A stretch of DNA of 64,000 bases, from the NCBI GenBank assembly GCA_003151955.1, contig PLZB01000061.1, positions 23,560 through 87,559 of the forward strand, read 5' to 3'. Positions within the stretch are counted from its first letter, which is position 1, and every line of letters starts with the position of its first letter. The notes beneath the pieces are model-generated. The model was not told the origin of the DNA. It worked only from the letters and a program-made list of their open reading frames with translations, and did no database searches. Positions 25,715-33,773 of this stretch are shown in pieces. The translations under genes were made by a program, and so were the position numbers. The stretch comes from Acidimicrobiaceae bacterium. GTDB lineage: Bacteria > Actinomycetota > Acidimicrobiia > Acidimicrobiales > UBA8190.

Positions 25715-25923
25715 GTCGCTACGCAGTGGTCATCGAGCAGGCCGAGGGCAACCTGGCCGCCTACGTCCCCGACCTTCCCGGCTGCGTCGCCACCGGCGCC
25801 ACCGAGTCCGAGGTCCGCACCAACATCGCCGAGGCCATCGCCCTCCACATCGAGTCCCTCCGGGCCCACGGCGAGCACGTCCCGGCTCCCTCAACCACGA
25901 CGAGCAACGTCGAGGTTGCGTGA
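25711..25923 (+). CDS. hicB: HicB-type antitoxin
   Basis: The 70-residue protein has the HicB partial RNase H fold: YAVVIEQAEGNLAAYVPDLP, then GCVATGATESEVRTNIAEAI and ALHIESLRAHGEHVP. It lacks the C-terminal HTH or RHH domain that longer HicB proteins use for operator binding, so autoregulation may need another protein. It overlaps hicA (GTGA) and the downstream HD gene (GTGA at 25920-25923), implying coupled translation of all three. Confidence 0.87.
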   Translation: MSRYAVVIEQAEGNLAAYVPDLPGCVATGATESEVRTNIAEAIALHIESLRAHGEHVPAPSTTTSNVEVA

Positions 25924-26534
25924 CCCTGTCCGCCGCCACCGGGGTGCATGCCGGGGCGGCCGATGACGACGGGATGTCCGGGACGGATCGGGCCAGCCGG
26001 TTGGTCACCACGCTCCTCGACGGCGTCGGCACCCGGCTGGCCCACTCCCTGGGTGTCGCCGAACAGGCCGAACGAGCCAGCCCCCTGCTCGTCGAGCCCT
26101 GGCGCTCGGCGCTGGTGCCGGCCGCCCTCCTCCACGACATCGGCTACAACGCCGAACTGGCTCTCGCCGGCTTCCATCCCCTCGACGGGGCCCGTTATCT
26201 CCGGGACCAGAGATGGCCCCAGGAGGTCTGCCGGCTCGTCGCCTGGCACACAGGGGCCGCTGCGGAAGGCAGGCTGCGGGGCCTTGACGCCGAACTCGTC
26301 GACGAGTTCCCCGAGCCTCCGCCCGAACCCGCAGCCGCCCTGGCATGGGCCGACATGACCTCGTCGCCGTGCGGCGAACGATGCTCACCCCAGGAACGGC
26401 TCGGGGAGATCCTCCTGCGGTACCCGCCCGACTCGATCGTCCATGGGGCGATCACTGCGTCGACCGGGGGCCTGCTCGCTGCTGCCTCCCTGGTCGACCA
26501 AATGTTGGCGGAAGCCCGAGACGCCGATGGCTGA
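25920..26534 (+). CDS. HD-domain phosphohydrolase-like protein, coupled to hicAB
   Basis: The 204-residue protein contains the HD-fold residues LLHDIGYNAELALAGFHPLD, RLVAWHTGA and ALAWADMTSSP, consistent with a metal-dependent phosphohydrolase. The substrate is unknown. The GTG start overlaps the hicB stop by four bases and its own stop overlaps the next gene by 8 bp, so it belongs to the hicAB operon. A paralogue with the same key blocks lies at 29346-29921, coupled to an ispF homologue. Whether it modulates the toxin-antitoxin pair is an open possibility. Confidence 0.75.
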   Translation: MTLSAATGVHAGAADDDGMSGTDRASRLVTTLLDGVGTRLAHSLGVAEQAERASPLLVEPWRSALVPAALLHDIGYNAELALAGFHPLDGARYLRDQRWPQEVCRLVAWHTGAAAEGRLRGLDAELVDEFPEPPPEPAAALAWADMTSSPCGERCSPQERLGEILLRYPPDSIVHGAITASTGGLLAAASLVDQMLAEARDADG

Positions 26535-27204
26535 TCACCGACCGCGGCCGGAGGCAGCCATCGACACGATGGAGGACGAGACGTCGATCCGGGTCGTCTG
26601 CCCCAAGTGGAGGATCAACAGACTGCTCCGGCTCGAAGTTTTCGTCGACACGGCGCGCCACGGTCAGCTCCGACCTGGCCGGTCGGTCGAGGTTCCGGTC
26701 GCCCCGGGCACGCACGAGGTGAAGGTCAGGAGCACCCGATTCGGATTCGGGAGCTCCTTGCTCACCGTGCCGGTTTCGGCCGGCAACCCGGTGGAAGTGC
26801 TGTGCCGGGCGAATTTCGACGGCATGGTGGCCCTGGCCGCAGACACACTCTCGGGGGATCGGAGCAACCCTGAGGCCTTCCAGCTTTCGATCGTCGACGG
26901 GACGACCCCGTTGGAAGGAGACGAGCCCGGCGGCCCGCACCTGTGGGCATTGAACATGAGCCTCTCTCGCCGGGCCAAGAACCGAACGGCCTCCTTCGTC
27001 AACCGGCACTACATCGGCTTGGGGATCTTCCAGGTCATCTGGCCTTGCCTCTTGCTCATCGGCTCGCTGACCGACCGACATCGACCGATCTTCTGGAGCG
27101 TCTTCTTCGGTCTGGGCCTCGTGATGTCGATCGCTGTCCTCGTGATGCAGCTCATCGGACGACGGCTGGTGGCGGACCTCATCCGGGACTCCGGGTCGGG
27201 ATGA
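26527..27204 (+). CDS. Hypothetical protein with two C-terminal transmembrane helices
   Basis: The 225-residue protein has an N-terminal soluble, strand-rich region (~15-140; RINRLLRLEVFVDTARHGQL and GTHEVKVRSTRFGFGSSLLT) that looks like a small beta-sandwich. Two membrane helices follow (GIFQVIWPCLLLIGSLT, then FFGLGLVMSIAVLVMQLI). No family is recognised. The ATG at 26527 overlaps the HD gene stop by 8 bp, making it the last gene of the five-gene operon. Membrane placement could localise the HD protein; this is speculative. Confidence 0.65.
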   Translation: MADHRPRPEAAIDTMEDETSIRVVCPKWRINRLLRLEVFVDTARHGQLRPGRSVEVPVAPGTHEVKVRSTRFGFGSSLLTVPVSAGNPVEVLCRANFDGMVALAADTLSGDRSNPEAFQLSIVDGTTPLEGDEPGGPHLWALNMSLSRRAKNRTASFVNRHYIGLGIFQVIWPCLLLIGSLTDRHRPIFWSVFFGLGLVMSIAVLVMQLIGRRLVADLIRDSGSG

Positions 27205-27213
27205 ACTCCCGGA

Positions 27214-27417
27214 CTACCCGCGCTCCCGTCCGTAGTCCCGCCTCATCGCCTCCAGCACCGACCGCGTCTCGGGGCTGGCTGCGTGCCACAGGGCGTCCCG
27301 CTCGCGGATCAGCTCCTGGAGGTCGTGCCAGCGCACGCTGATGAACTGGGTCCGGGGCCGCTGCTTGGCCGCCGGACGCAGGCGGACTAGCCAGGTGGGT
27401 TCTTCGTCTTCGGTCAC
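27214..27417 (-). CDS. Hypothetical 67-residue protein downstream of NERD gene
   Basis: The small basic protein (WLVRLRPAAKQRPRTQFISV, then VRWHDLQELIRERDALWHAA) has no recognised domain. Its ATG overlaps the NERD gene stop as ATGA (27414-27417), so it is translated from the same message. It ends 9 bp from the convergent membrane-protein gene. Confidence 0.55.
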   Translation of the reverse strand: MTEDEEPTWLVRLRPAAKQRPRTQFISVRWHDLQELIRERDALWHAASPETRSVLEAMRRDYGRERG

Positions 27418-28607
27418 CTGACGGGCCGACGATCGACGACGAGCTGGAGGTACTTCTCCGCCGACCCGAGGTCCTTGGACAGGTTCCCGGTCACCGAGGG
27501 ATGGAGCTTCCCGGTCTTGAGGTCGGCGTAGCCGAGGGAAAAGGTGCCGTTGAGCGGGTCGATGTAGGTGCCGTAGAGCCGGTGGGTGGCGCCCTTATTC
27601 CACTCCTGGCCGACGAAGACGGAGAGACGGACCTTCGTCAGCCACCCCACCAGCTTGCCGCCGGGCACGTTGATCGGAAGCCTTGGCAGCGCTTCGGCTG
27701 ACAGCGTCACACTAACGGGTGTGGCGGATTCCAGGATCGCCCGGGCGAGCTTGGCGTCGTCGCCCTCGCAGGAGATCTGTATCTCCTGCGTGTTGACGTC
27801 CTTCCACCCGAGGTCGTCTCCGGAGGACGCCTTGAGGTAGAGACGGTGGAGTCCTCCCTTGCGCCACGTGTGAAGGTAGAAGTACCGGTTTAGCCGCTCG
27901 AAGAGCTGGTTGGGTTTCACCTTCTGACCCGGTTCCACCACGGGCTGAAGGTCGACCTGGTCGGTAGTGGCCGCGGGGGGGAAGGCGGCGCGCAGGATGT
28001 CGGCGATCTCTTGCACCCTGCCGGGTCCCAACTCCGAATCCATTCCCAGAAGCTTGTCGCCGAGAACCTCGACGCCCACCATCCCCACCCCCCTGACGGT
28101 CTCCTCGGAACGCTGCTTGTCCGGCTCGCCGGCCAGCGCCAGGAACCCCCGGACTGTGACCGGGTTCGGCTTCGCTCCAATGGCGGCGTCCACGATATGG
28201 ACCTGTTCCAACAGCCGGTCCAGCTCCTTGTCGCGGGGGTACCTGCCCGTGTAGATCCGGTCACCCTTCACAGTGACCGGATAGGACCACTTCTTGGCGT
28301 CGATGACGACGACGCCAGGAGGACCGACGAGGAGGTGATCGAGGTTGCCACCAGCGGTCAGCGAGCGGTCGTGGAGCAGAATCCACCCATGGTTCGCCAG
28401 GGGGGCGAGCGCGACGGCGACCGCCTCTTCCCCATCAGCGCCTGCACCAAAGGCCGCGGACTTCCTGGCCGCGTAGTCCGCCTTGCGCTGGAGCGCCTCA
28501 GCCGCCTCCGCAGTGCGTCGTGACACCTCCCGTGCCGAGTCTCCTGCTGCCATCGCTGTCCCCCGCTCTGCCGAAACCGATCCGGTTCGGCCCTGGAATC
28601 TTGACAT
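27414..28607 (-). CDS. NERD (nuclease-related) domain protein
   Basis: The 397-residue protein (counted from the ATG at 28607; 28553 is an alternative) has an N-terminal helical segment. A NERD domain follows: GADGEEAVAVAL, then NLDHLLVGPPGVVVIDAKKW with Asp90, Asp103 and Lys105 forming the PD-(D/E)xK-like site. The C-terminal ~200 residues (for example NQLFERLNRYFYLHTWRKGG) are unassigned and may bind nucleic acid. NERD proteins are thought to be DNA-processing nucleases. A 67-residue protein is coupled downstream. Confidence 0.75.
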   Translation of the reverse strand: MSRFQGRTGSVSAERGTAMAAGDSAREVSRRTAEAAEALQRKADYAARKSAAFGAGADGEEAVAVALAPLANHGWILLHDRSLTAGGNLDHLLVGPPGVVVIDAKKWSYPVTVKGDRIYTGRYPRDKELDRLLEQVHIVDAAIGAKPNPVTVRGFLALAGEPDKQRSEETVRGVGMVGVEVLGDKLLGMDSELGPGRVQEIADILRAAFPPAATTDQVDLQPVVEPGQKVKPNQLFERLNRYFYLHTWRKGGLHRLYLKASSGDDLGWKDVNTQEIQISCEGDDAKLARAILESATPVSVTLSAEALPRLPINVPGGKLVGWLTKVRLSVFVGQEWNKGATHRLYGTYIDPLNGTFSLGYADLKTGKLHPSVTGNLSKDLGSAEKYLQLVVDRRPVR

Positions 28608-28634
28608 GCGGCCACTCGCCAGACCCGAGGTGCG

Positions 28635-29294
28635 ATGACGATGAGCGAAGATGGGCCGATGAGTGATCGCGACTGGGCGCCGGAAACCGAAAAGGGCTAC
28701 GAGGCCGCCCGGAAGGACCTGAAGGAGCGGTTCGCGGCCTGGTGCGCCGCCAACGGGACCGTGGTCGACGCTGATCCCGGCGAGACCCTGGTCCATTACA
28801 AGTGGGGATTCGTCGATCAGCACATGACCCGGTGGACCTGCGCCAATCTCGACGAGGTCTACCTCGAGCTCCATCCGGCCAAGGTGATCGCCGAGGAGAG
28901 CGAGCTCGGCGAGATGCTGGCCGAGGCCAAGACCTTCATCGCCTTCCTCGCCGACACCGGACTCCTAGACCCGGACAGTGACCCCCGTGACGTTCTCGTC
29001 GACCATCTCGACCGCATCGAGCCCACCTTCCGGAAGAACATGGCCGACACCTCCCGCTACAGCGTCGGCAAGCGCCTGTGGACGACCGCCCGAGCCGAGG
29101 GCGTCGAGCTCGGCGACGAGAAGGCGGTCCAGTCCTTCATGCAGGACTTCAACGCCCGTCCGGCAGCCCAACGGGACGCCGCGCTGGGCCGGCTGCCGAC
29201 GGGCCCCGGCCGGAGGGTCAGCGGCAGGGCGACCCCCCCGGGGACCCCGCCCCGGCCGAAGCCGTCGGCCAAGCGCAAGCGGCGGGGGCGTTGA
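28635..29294 (+). CDS. Hypothetical soluble protein with basic tail
   Basis: The 219-residue protein has an alpha/beta N-terminal region (LVHYKWGFVDQHMTRWTCAN and VYLELHPAKVIAEESELGEM). A helical stretch (TFIAFLADTGLLDPDSDPRD) is followed by a Pro/Arg/Lys-rich tail ending KRKRRGR that could contact nucleic acid. I do not recognise the family. It is divergent from the NERD gene with 27 bp between starts, so their promoters overlap. Confidence 0.65.
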   Translation: MTMSEDGPMSDRDWAPETEKGYEAARKDLKERFAAWCAANGTVVDADPGETLVHYKWGFVDQHMTRWTCANLDEVYLELHPAKVIAEESELGEMLAEAKTFIAFLADTGLLDPDSDPRDVLVDHLDRIEPTFRKNMADTSRYSVGKRLWTTARAEGVELGDEKAVQSFMQDFNARPAAQRDAALGRLPTGPGRRVSGRATPPGTPPRPKPSAKRKRRGR

Positions 29295-29345
29295 GGCGAG
29301 CATGGCCGGGACGAGAACCGGCGGCACCGCGGTAACGTCCAACCG

Positions 29346-29921
29346 ATGGGCACGACCGAAGTCTCGACCCAGCCCCTGACGGCGGAGACATTGGCCACGA
29401 TGATGCTGGACGGAGTCGGGACCCGCTTCGCCCACACGTCCCGGGTGGCGCACCAGGCAACGATCGCCCGCCAGATCCTGGACGACCCCTGGCGGGACGT
29501 GCTCGTCGATGCGGCCTGGCTCCACGACATCGGCTACAACGCCGAGCTCTCGGCAACCGGGTTCCACCCCCTTGACGGCGCCAGGTGGCTCCGTGACCAG
29601 GGGTGGAGCGTTGAGATCTGCCGACTGGTGGCCTGGCACACCGGCGCCGGCACCGAAGCCGGCCTCAGGGGACTCAATGCCGTGTTGACCGGGGACTTCG
29701 AGGCGCCGCCCGCTCACGCCCAGGCGGCCCTGGCCTGGGCCGATCTGACCTCCTCGCCCACCGGGGAGCGCTGCACCGCGTCAGAACGCCTCCAAGAAAT
29801 CCTCGACCGGTATCCCCCCGATTCGGTGGTCCACCAGGCTACCACCGCCAACCTGGAAGGCCTGCTCGACGTCGCCCGCGAGGTCGAGATCGACATCGAG
29901 GCTGCTCAAGGACGACCCTGA
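29346..29921 (+). CDS. HD-domain protein, paralogue of the hicAB-linked one
   Basis: The 191-residue protein shares the blocks LHDIGYNAELSATGFHPLD, CRLVAWHTGAG and ALAWADLTSSPTGER with the protein at 25920. The HD metal ligands are therefore conserved in both. The two are recognisably related but not near-identical, so duplication is not recent. Its stop overlaps the ispF-like start (TGATG at 29919-29923), implying coupling with that gene. Substrate unknown. Confidence 0.75.
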   Translation: MGTTEVSTQPLTAETLATMMLDGVGTRFAHTSRVAHQATIARQILDDPWRDVLVDAAWLHDIGYNAELSATGFHPLDGARWLRDQGWSVEICRLVAWHTGAGTEAGLRGLNAVLTGDFEAPPAHAQAALAWADLTSSPTGERCTASERLQEILDRYPPDSVVHQATTANLEGLLDVAREVEIDIEAAQGRP

Positions 29922-30409
29922 TGCGACTTCGGACCGGCCTCGGCCACGACATCCACCGGTTGGTGGAGAACTGCGATCTGGTCCTGGGCGGCGTCCTCGT
30001 ACCAGCCCCGGTTGGCTTCTCGACCCATTCCGACGGAGACGTCCTCTGCCATGCGCTGATCGACGCCCTGGCCGGCGCCATCGCCGACGGTGATCTCGGG
30101 ACCCATTTCCCCGAGGACGACCCCGAAGCAGAGGACGCCCGCAGCCTCGACTTCGTCCGGGAATTCGCCGCCTACGTCAGAGGCGCCGGATACGAGATCG
30201 AGAACATCGACGCCTTCGTCGTCCTGGGTCCCGTCAAGTTGCGTCCCCACATCCCGGCAATGAGAACCAACGTCGCCGAAGCCCTCGGGCTCGACGAGTC
30301 CCGGGTCTCCATCAAGGCCCGCTCGAACGACGGCCTCGGGCCCGAGGGCGAAGGAACCGCCTGCGCAGCCTGGGCGACCGTGCTGGTCTACCCCGTCGAC
30401 GACGGTTGA
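29921..30409 (+). CDS. ispF: IspF-like 2-C-methyl-D-erythritol 2,4-cyclodiphosphate synthase, divergent
   Basis: At 162 residues this has normal IspF length and the metal-binding residues of the family: RTGLGHDIHRLV (Asp10, His12), LVLGGVLVP and THSDGDVLCHALIDALAGAI. IspF cyclises CDP-methylerythritol phosphate to MEcPP in the MEP isoprenoid pathway. The C-terminal cytidine-binding block usually reads KATTTE...LGFTGRGEGIA; here it is KARSNDGLGPEGEGTACA, with both Thr changed and the loop shorter. It may be a specialised paralogue, not the housekeeping enzyme. It is coupled to the HD gene, and its end overlaps the convergent regulator gene by 22 bp. Confidence 0.75.
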   Translation: MRLRTGLGHDIHRLVENCDLVLGGVLVPAPVGFSTHSDGDVLCHALIDALAGAIADGDLGTHFPEDDPEAEDARSLDFVREFAAYVRGAGYEIENIDAFVVLGPVKLRPHIPAMRTNVAEALGLDESRVSIKARSNDGLGPEGEGTACAAWATVLVYPVDDG

Positions 30410-31125
30410 GCGTCGGCCCAGACCTTCTCGAACGACTTGATGGCGTTGGCGGCCAGGCCGTCCTCGTCCCGCCGGTTGAAGTACATCACCGGCGACTCGG
30501 CCGCTGCGTTTCCCCACAGGTGCACGTTCAGCAGCACGTCGTCATCGAACCTCAGGATCGATGCGTACAGGGTCGCCCCTGAGTACCTGACGAGGGCGGG
30601 GTCGACGGCTGCGATCGGTTCCGCGTACGTTGCGGCCAGACGGCAGCGGGCCGCCATGGTCTCTCCGATGCCCTCCTCCTCTCCCCTCACCCTCACCGCC
30701 GGGCTGTCCGGGTCCCCGAGGCACAGGCGCACGCTGACGCCGGCGGCCGCCTTCCCGGCCACGGTGGCGGCAAAGCCGGGAACTGAGTCCCAGAGCCACA
30801 GGGCCGAATAGGCGAGCACGTCAATCTGGCGCTCGGCGGCGACGAGCATGGAGCGGACCGTCGCCGGGGAGAGCTCGGTTCGTGTCCGATAGATCCCGGC
30901 CAATTCGCCCATCCCGTCCATCGAGCCGCCGGCATCGGGCCACAGGAGGGCGGCCGGGACGTCGAGAAACGACGACGTCTGGCCTCGAAGCCGCGGGTGC
31001 GGGATCCGACCGGTACTGATCCACCGCTCGACCGTCTTGGGGTCCACGCCCAGCTTGGCGGCGAGCTCCCCCGGGCTCCAGCCCGCCTGGCGGATGGCGT
31101 CGTCCAAGCGCTTGTTGGGGCTCAT
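30388..31125 (-). CDS. HTH (XRE-like) regulator with C-terminal DUF5919-like sensor region
   Basis: The 245-residue protein starts MSPNKRLDDAIRQAGWSPGE and has an N-terminal HTH (LAAKLGVDPKTVERWISTGR). The C-terminal ~150 residues (IDVLAYSALWLWDSVPGFAA, then VRLCLGDPDSPAVRVRGEEE and DDVLLNVHLWGN) resemble the phospholipase-D-like ligand domain found after HTHs in DUF5919 regulators. No catalytic HKD motif is obvious. Target genes are unknown. It is divergent from the gene at 31235, a candidate target. Confidence 0.7.
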   Translation of the reverse strand: MSPNKRLDDAIRQAGWSPGELAAKLGVDPKTVERWISTGRIPHPRLRGQTSSFLDVPAALLWPDAGGSMDGMGELAGIYRTRTELSPATVRSMLVAAERQIDVLAYSALWLWDSVPGFAATVAGKAAAGVSVRLCLGDPDSPAVRVRGEEEGIGETMAARCRLAATYAEPIAAVDPALVRYSGATLYASILRFDDDVLLNVHLWGNAAAESPVMYFNRRDEDGLAANAIKSFEKVWADAQPSSTG

Positions 31126-31234
31126 GACTGCAAACGCTATGCATCGGCTGGGACGTTCTCCAAACCCATTCGTCCCCGACATGTCCCGGATCCACAGTTA
31201 TGGCGTCCCCCCTCTCGGGCGGATCGTCAGAAGC

Positions 31235-32086
31235 ATGGACACCCACACCTCACTCGGCACCATCCTCTCGGCCCCCATGCCGGCCCTGCCGCTCGGCGAC
31301 ATCACCCACGTGGCCGGCGAACTCCGGGACATGGAGAGCCCGGCCGCCCGCGACACCTGGTGCCACACCGGGTGGGCCGAGATCGTCGGATGGATCACCC
31401 GGCGTGTCCCCGACTGCGACCCGGTCGTGCCGGCCATCCACGCCATCCGCCACGCCCCCGAGGTTCGCCGGGACCCCAGCCGTCTCCCCAGGGTCGAGCG
31501 GCTCCTCCTCGCCATCGCCCGCCGCGCTCCGGCCGACCGCCTCCGAAGCGACGTTGCCCTCGTCTGGGACCCGGTCGAGACGACGGCGCCGGTGGCGACG
31601 TCCCCGGTGTCCCTGGCCAACGAGATCGAGGACCTTTTCCGAGCCGGTGGAATCACCCTGGATGCCCGGACCTGGGAGACGGTCTCGACGGGCGTCGACA
31701 TCGCCGTGGACTGGATGGACGGACTCGCCTCCCATGTCGGCCTCTCGGGCGACGACCTGCTGGCCACCGCCCGGAACTCGGAAGCGATGTCGTCGGAGTG
31801 GCGGCTGCGTCGGCACCTACCGGGCCCGGCCGGTCGACCGCTCGTGGCCCTTCTCCTCGGCGGTGACCAGTGGGGACGGGCCGCACGTCGGTCCTGCGGA
31901 CAGGAGGCGTCGCTCCTCCTCTGGGCCCTCGAGCTCCGGCGGGCCCGGCTGGCCGACCAGCCCGACCCGACACCTCCGGCCCCCGTCGTCCGAGCCTGGA
32001 GCACCACCGTCCGCCTGATCGACGTCGCCATCGGCTCGGCGGAGAGTGGAACGTGCCTCCGGACGGGGCCGACGGTGGCGGCGTGA
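31235..32086 (+). CDS. Hypothetical protein paired with the HTH protein at 32103
   Basis: The 283-residue, helix-rich protein (MDTHTSLGTILSAPMPALPL; RDTWCHTGWAEIVGWITRRV; RPLVALLLGGDQWGRAARRS) has no recognised family. The in-frame ATG at 31235 is chosen because codons upstream overlap the divergent regulator. It ends 16 bp before the next gene's GTG. Such gene pairs near relaxases often serve element maintenance, but no replication motif is visible. Confidence 0.6.
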   Translation: MDTHTSLGTILSAPMPALPLGDITHVAGELRDMESPAARDTWCHTGWAEIVGWITRRVPDCDPVVPAIHAIRHAPEVRRDPSRLPRVERLLLAIARRAPADRLRSDVALVWDPVETTAPVATSPVSLANEIEDLFRAGGITLDARTWETVSTGVDIAVDWMDGLASHVGLSGDDLLATARNSEAMSSEWRLRRHLPGPAGRPLVALLLGGDQWGRAARRSCGQEASLLLWALELRRARLADQPDPTPPAPVVRAWSTTVRLIDVAIGSAESGTCLRTGPTVAA

Positions 32087-32102
32087 CCCTGTTGCTGCGG
32101 GC

Positions 32103-33452
32103 GTGACGGCCGCTGGACCTGCCGGCGGCCACGTTCCGGTCCGCCTGGATGCCCCTGAGCTTCTTGGCAAGCCCCAGGGCCGGCGGGAGGGGCACCATCT
32201 CTCGGCCCTCCTCGTCGGTGTCCTCCTGGCCGCCGAGGCCACCTGGTGGAACGACCTCGTCGACCCGTTCGGTGTCGTCGCCTGGGCCGCCGCCCACGGC
32301 CTCCCCTACCGGCGGGCCCGGCGGGCGCTCGACTGCCTGGCCGAGTCGGAGATCGCCGTCGCCGACCTCCGCCCGTTCCGGACCGGCCGGGTCGCCCTCA
32401 CCCCCCGGACGGTGCCGACCAGCCTGCTCCACGACCGCTCCCGGCGGGCGGAGCGGTTCGCCCCGCTGTCACGGGCCGGCCTGGCCGAGGTCGTCGCCGA
32501 CCACGCCCTGTCGTGGGTGGCGGCCTCCCTCCTGATCGTCCTCCTCCTGCTCTGCGACCACCGGACGGCGGAGCTGCCGGACGGTTGGACGAAGACCCGG
32601 CTCTGCGAGCAGTTCGGGATCGGGTGGAGGCGCCTGACCGCCGGGCTCGAGGCCCTGGCCGCCGCCGGGCTCGTCACCTACGAGGCCCGCCGGGGCGGAC
32701 CGCTCAGCCTTCAGTTGCTGGCCCGGCCGGCGCTGGTGGTGCCGACCGCCCCACCCCAGCCCCGTCGACGAGAGCGGCGACAGATCGAACGGCAGGCTTC
32801 CCACGGGGACGGTCCCGCCGCTGACGTGGCGCGAAAGCTGCTCGCCCACTACTGCGTGGCCGCTGCTCCAACCTCATCATTGGTGGGCGCGCTCGGGGAC
32901 GCCCTCATCACGGGGGCGAACCCGACGACGGTGCTCGAGCACCTGGCCGCCATGGGGAGCCTCGGGGACGCCCGGAACGTCATGGCCATCCTGGTCCACC
33001 GGGCCCGGCGGGTAGCCGCCGAACTGGCCGACGCCAGGGAGCGGGAGGACCGGCGCCGTCGTGCCATGGAGAACGAACGCCGCTCCCTGGCCGAGCGAAC
33101 GTCTGCCGAGGCCAAGCGGCTCGAGGATTACCAGGACGAGGACCGCTGGCTAGCCAGCGTGCTGGACCCGATCCCGAGTGGGACGGACCTCGGGATGAAC
33201 CCGGCCGTGGCGAGTCGCCCGGTGATGGTCGCCGCCCAGATCCACACCGGTTGCCTCGAGCTGGTCGCCCGCTTCCCCGAGCTCGATCCGACCGATCTCG
33301 TCCATCGCTGGACGATCGACCTCGGAAGCGTCGACGAGCTGGATGTCTTCGGGATCGGCCCACGGTCGAGCTCGGCCGGAAAGCCTGGCCGCCTCCCCCG
33401 GATCCGAGCCGGCCCGTCCCTGGCCGAACGCATCCGCGCCGAGAACCGCTGA
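32103..33452 (+). CDS. Hypothetical protein with two winged-helix-like segments
   Basis: The 449-residue protein (GTG at 32103) contains two segments with HTH character: VAWAAAHGLPYRRARRALDC (~75) and TKTRLCEQFGIGWRRLTAGL followed by EALAAAGLVTYEAR (~195-230). A charged coiled-coil-like stretch follows (~325-365; ELADAREREDRRRRAMENER), then a C-terminal region of unknown fold. This layout suits a DNA-binding maintenance or replication-associated protein of a mobile element, but I could not match it to a named initiator family. Confidence 0.6.
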   Translation: MTAAGPAGGHVPVRLDAPELLGKPQGRREGHHLSALLVGVLLAAEATWWNDLVDPFGVVAWAAAHGLPYRRARRALDCLAESEIAVADLRPFRTGRVALTPRTVPTSLLHDRSRRAERFAPLSRAGLAEVVADHALSWVAASLLIVLLLLCDHRTAELPDGWTKTRLCEQFGIGWRRLTAGLEALAAAGLVTYEARRGGPLSLQLLARPALVVPTAPPQPRRRERRQIERQASHGDGPAADVARKLLAHYCVAAAPTSSLVGALGDALITGANPTTVLEHLAAMGSLGDARNVMAILVHRARRVAAELADAREREDRRRRAMENERRSLAERTSAEAKRLEDYQDEDRWLASVLDPIPSGTDLGMNPAVASRPVMVAAQIHTGCLELVARFPELDPTDLVHRWTIDLGSVDELDVFGIGPRSSSAGKPGRLPRIRAGPSLAERIRAENR

Positions 33453-33773
33453 GAACCGCCGGTACCCCCGGCGGCTTCAGCGCGCCCTGAAACAGGCAGT
33501 AGCGGCGTCGACGGCGGTCGATGGCCTCCGTCAGCGGGCCTCAGCCCCCGTCCTGGTCAAGCACCGCTTCCGGCGGCGTCCCGGGCCAAGCCCCATCCGC
33601 GTGCTGGCCACCGGCACCGGCCACCTCGCCACCGTCATCCGCGACCACGCCATCCTGCGGACCGACAACCTGGATGTTCGCCGGCCAGAAGATGTGAAGA
33701 GAATGAAGATCCCCCCGGCCCCCGGGATTGGATGGCCCAGGGCCCGTCTCAGAGCGTCAGGGCTCGGATCACG
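33453..33773. other. Intergenic region without a supported gene
   Basis: About 320 bp lie between convergent genes. The plus strand has an open frame from about 33475 to 33888 with coding-like text (VLATGTGHLATVIRDHAILR) but no ATG and no clear ribosome-binding site. It runs into the opposite-strand gene, so it may be a relic. No terminator hairpin with a T-run was seen. Confidence 0.4.
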
